Assembly (NCBI RefSeq): GCF_000614545.1
Contig: NZ_BAKW01000014.1
Span: 1 to 64,000, forward strand
Direction of reading: 5' to 3'
DNA: 64,000 nt
Source: Asaia platycodi JCM 25414
Lineage (GTDB): Bacteria; Pseudomonadota; Alphaproteobacteria; Acetobacterales; Acetobacteraceae
This document shows, piece by piece, positions 61,648 to 64,000 of this stretch (positions are counted from its first letter, which is position 1; every line of letters begins with the position of its first letter). The notes below the pieces were generated by a model. That model saw only the letters and a program-made list of their open reading frames with translations. It was not told where the DNA came from and did no database searches. A program made the translations under genes and the position numbers.

Positions 61648-62272
61648 TCAGGCCGTTTCCAGCACCAGAAGGGCGGCTTTTGTCGCAAGATCGATCAGGT
61701 CGAGAAACAGGCATTGCGCCTTGCTGCTCGCGCTTCGCGTGACAAAGCAGTTCTGCGCTTCGATATAAGCGCGGCCCCATCCGGCAACGAGCAGCGTGGC
61801 CGCGAGGTGAAGTCGCGGTTCGACCCGGTCGAGGCCGAGCGCAGAAGCCGTGCCCTGTGCGACGTCCTCACTGATCTCGTCACGCAGGCGCGTGCCCGCG
61901 CTCTGAGCGTTTCGCTTTCGCTCAGCGTGGCAATGAAGCTCTGGCTTTGGGGGGCGAAATGCAGAAACGGTGCGTTTTCAGCTACGAGACAATGCGCACG
62001 CTTTCTTAGCGCCTCGAAGGATGGTCAGGTGCCGATTGGGCGAGCGTTTCGCGCAGCATAGCCCGTATTGCCGGCTCGCGGTCGAAAAACAGGTCTTCCT
62101 TGCGAGCGAAATGGTTGAACACAGTCATGCGTCCGACATCGGCAGCCTCGGCAATGGCGTCGATCGTGACGCGATCAAAGCCGTGCTCGGCAAAAAGCGC
62201 CGTGGCGATATTCGAAATTCTCTGGCGCGTCGCCAGGCGTCGACGACTGTGACGGTCTTTTGCGATTGACAT
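61648..62272 (-). CDS. TetR-family regulator, two frameshifts
   Basis: About 208 residues after repair. The N-terminal DNA-binding domain is intact: RISNIATALFAEHGFDRVTI, DAIAEAADVGRMTVFNHFARKEDLF. Breaks near 62015 (PS then EALRKRAHCLVAENAPFL) and 61887 (RARA then LRDEISEDVAQGTASALG) are each repaired by one extra C in the coding strand. The C-terminal domain ends LATKAALLVLETA with TGA at 61648-61650. Divergent from the flavin monooxygenase with a 50-base spacer, so it probably represses that gene. Confidence 0.85.
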
Positions 62273-62322
62273 GGGCTGACCCTATCAGAAAACTATACCA
62301 AGTACAATTATGGATTCGGTCT

Positions 62323-63839
62323 ATGAAATCTATCGATGTCGCTATTATCGGAGCCGGGCCGGTCGGGTTGCTGCTCGCAATCGAGCTGACGATTGCGGGT
62401 GTGGATTGCCTGGTTCTTGAGGCGCGGGCCGAGCCCGAGACCGTGCAAAAGGCGCTGTCGCTTGGGCCGCTCGGTGCGGAGGCCGTGATGCGCCGCGGCT
62501 TCGCCAGCCAGCTCGACGCGCTTGAGGCCCGGACGCGTGCCGTGATGGCGCCTTTTCTGGCGCGTGGCGGCTGGGGGGAAAGCGGTGCGGGCAAGCCGCG
62601 TTTTTCCGGTCATTTTGGCGGTATCCCGCTTCTCACACAGGCGAACGACCAGACCCGACCGACGAGGCTGATCGACCAGCGGTTCCTGCAGGAATTTCTG
62701 CTCGACGAGGTGCGAAGGCGGGGTATTCCGCTCAGGCGCCCCTGCGTCGTGAGGGAGGTGCAGACGGGCAAAGAGGCCGTGACGCTCACGCTCTGCGATG
62801 CGAATGGTCACGACGGCACGCTCACCTGCCGCTATGCAATCGGGTGCGACGGGGCGCGCAGCGTTCTGCGCACTCAGGGGCAGTTCGCCTTTACCGGTAC
62901 GGTCCCCAGTCTCACTTTCTATCAGGTATTCGTCGATTTCGCCGAGCCGGATCAGGCGCCGCCTCCGGGCTGGCAGATGCAACCCGGCGGGGTGCTGGCT
63001 TATGGCCCTGTGCCCGGCAGGTTGTTTATGGTCGATTTTTCCGGCCCACCGCCGAAGGGGCTGCGCGAACCCACACAATCGCAGGTGGAGGCGGCGCTCG
63101 TCCGTGTCTGCGGCCGCCCCGTGCCGCTCGGCGCGTTTCGTGGCGGCCGGTGCTGGACCGATCGCACGCGCTTGTCGATACCTATCGCAAGGAGCGACTC
63201 ATGCTCGCAGGAGACGCCGCGCATATTCATCCCCCTTTCGGCGGGCAGGGTCTGGGGCTGGGCCTCGTCGATGCGGCCAATCTCGGCTGGAAGCTCGCTG
63301 CGGTAATCGATGGGCGCATGCCTGAGACTTTGCTGGATAGCTACGACGCCGAACGGCGCCCTGTTGCGCGTGAGGTCCTGGACAATACGCTGGCCCAGAC
63401 GGCGCTCATGCGCCCCGACCCGCAATCGCGGGCGTTGCGTGCGCTTATGACCGAAAAATTGTCTGATGAGGCGGAGAGTGCGACCCTCAGCGGCAGGATA
63501 AAGGGGCTGACGCTGCGTTATGCGCTCGGGGGAGGTCATGACGCTATCGGTCGGCTTGCAGCGGATCGTCCGCTTTCTGACGGGCGGCAACTTTACGATC
63601 TCATGGTGGCCGGTCAGGCAGTTTTTCTGCACGGACAGGGCGCTGCATCTTTCCATGGCAATCATTTGCCCCCGCTCATCATGCAGGCCGAAAGCAAAGG
63701 CGCTACTTCCTTGCTGATCCGTCCCGATGGCTGCATCGCCTGGGCCGGAGAGGGCGATGATCGGGCTGGGCTGGATGACGCGCTGACGCGCTGGTTCGGC
63801 GGCGTTTTGCCATGCGATCCATTGACGCCTGGCGGCTGA
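62323..63839 (+). CDS. FAD-dependent aromatic-type monooxygenase, frameshifted
   Basis: Class A flavin hydroxylase of about 505 residues. The FAD fingerprint is AIIGAGPVGLLLAIELTIAG, the DG motif is YAIGCDGARSVLR, and the third motif RLMLAGDAAHIHPPFGGQGL is complete. The frame breaks at about 63171, where one C is missing (CGCTTG for CGCCTTG), restoring TDRTRLVDTYRKERL. The long C-terminal thioredoxin-like domain (LLIRPDGCIAWAGEG) resembles MhpA/PgaE-type hydroxylases. Substrate unknown, probably a phenolic compound. Controlled by the divergent TetR gene (inference). Confidence 0.87.
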
Positions 63840-63879
63840 AGGGTCGTTATGCCTGCGAATTGTTTTTTCAGGAGGCAGG

Positions 63880-64000
63880 ATGCGCGTGCAGTTCAGGAAA
63901 AAATCCCTATCGGGTCGCAGGGTCGCTCTCCTCATGGGGGTCGGTCTGGTTCTGGCGCCGTTTTCGGCGCATGCCGATGATGTCGGCTCACTCGTCAGCG
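63880..64000 (+). CDS. exported protein, 5' end only
   Basis: ATG 63880 follows a strong GGAGG. The first ~31 residues form a signal peptide (VALLMGVGLVLAPFSAHA) with a basic n-region. The window ends in the codons just after, so the family cannot be judged. Confidence 0.6.
   Translation, partial: MRVQFRKKSLSGRRVALLMGVGLVLAPFSAHADDVGSLVS

Overview
The window reads as chromosomal DNA of a GC-rich alphaproteobacterium, most likely an acetic acid bacterium (Acetobacteraceae, Asaia-like). The support is an imuA-imuB-dnaE2 mutasome behind an alphaproteobacterial GTTC-N7-GTTC LexA box, a ChvE-MmsA-MmsB sugar importer, a cyo-type quinol oxidase, an OprB porin with a GH15 enzyme, and a repeat-plus-Hint protein of a kind common in this family. 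No rRNA, tRNA, IS element, prophage or CRISPR array was recognised.

Layout. 0-9.9 kb: soluble transhydrogenase (sthA), a DUF421 membrane protein, the SOS mutasome operon with a small extra gene between imuB and dnaE2, and a divergent qorB/qorR pair with two inverted repeats between them. 10-21.5 kb: exported cyclophilin, fatty acid desaturase, outer-membrane barrel, chvE-mmsA-mmsB, a DUF3313 lipoprotein and an OmpR-type two-component system. 21.9-25.6 kb: a visibly AT-rich island with dsdC, dsdA and a lysozyme inhibitor (ivy) very like the enterobacterial protein, plus two unrecognised small ORFs. 25.7-32.7 kb: a cobalamin riboswitch followed by DUF1636-cobW-cobN-cobB-cobC. 32.7-39.4 kb: TonB receptor, OprB porin and GH15 enzyme. 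39.6-48.5 kb: LLM oxidoreductase, ClC channel, two overlapping CDF metal exporters (one His-rich), a Cdd1-like helix-hairpin-helix protein with a 28-codon leader ORF, an M28 peptidase and a COG2509 flavoprotein. 48.9-55.2 kb: the Hint-domain protein and cyoABCD. 55.4-64 kb: small exported protein, cardiolipin synthase-like phospholipase D, an orphan CdiI-like immunity protein, pabB-pabC, a Tat-exported phosphoesterase, TetR and a flavin monooxygenase, then the start of an exported protein.

The most important property for any user is that about twenty genes are split by small frameshifts. In most cases the break is explained by one missing G or C in a short G or C run; the rest fit two missing bases. 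The conserved protein continues directly in the next frame. Such one-directional, homopolymer-linked damage in housekeeping genes points to base-calling or assembly undercalls rather than real pseudogenes. Coordinates of broken genes are given as the whole reconstructed locus.
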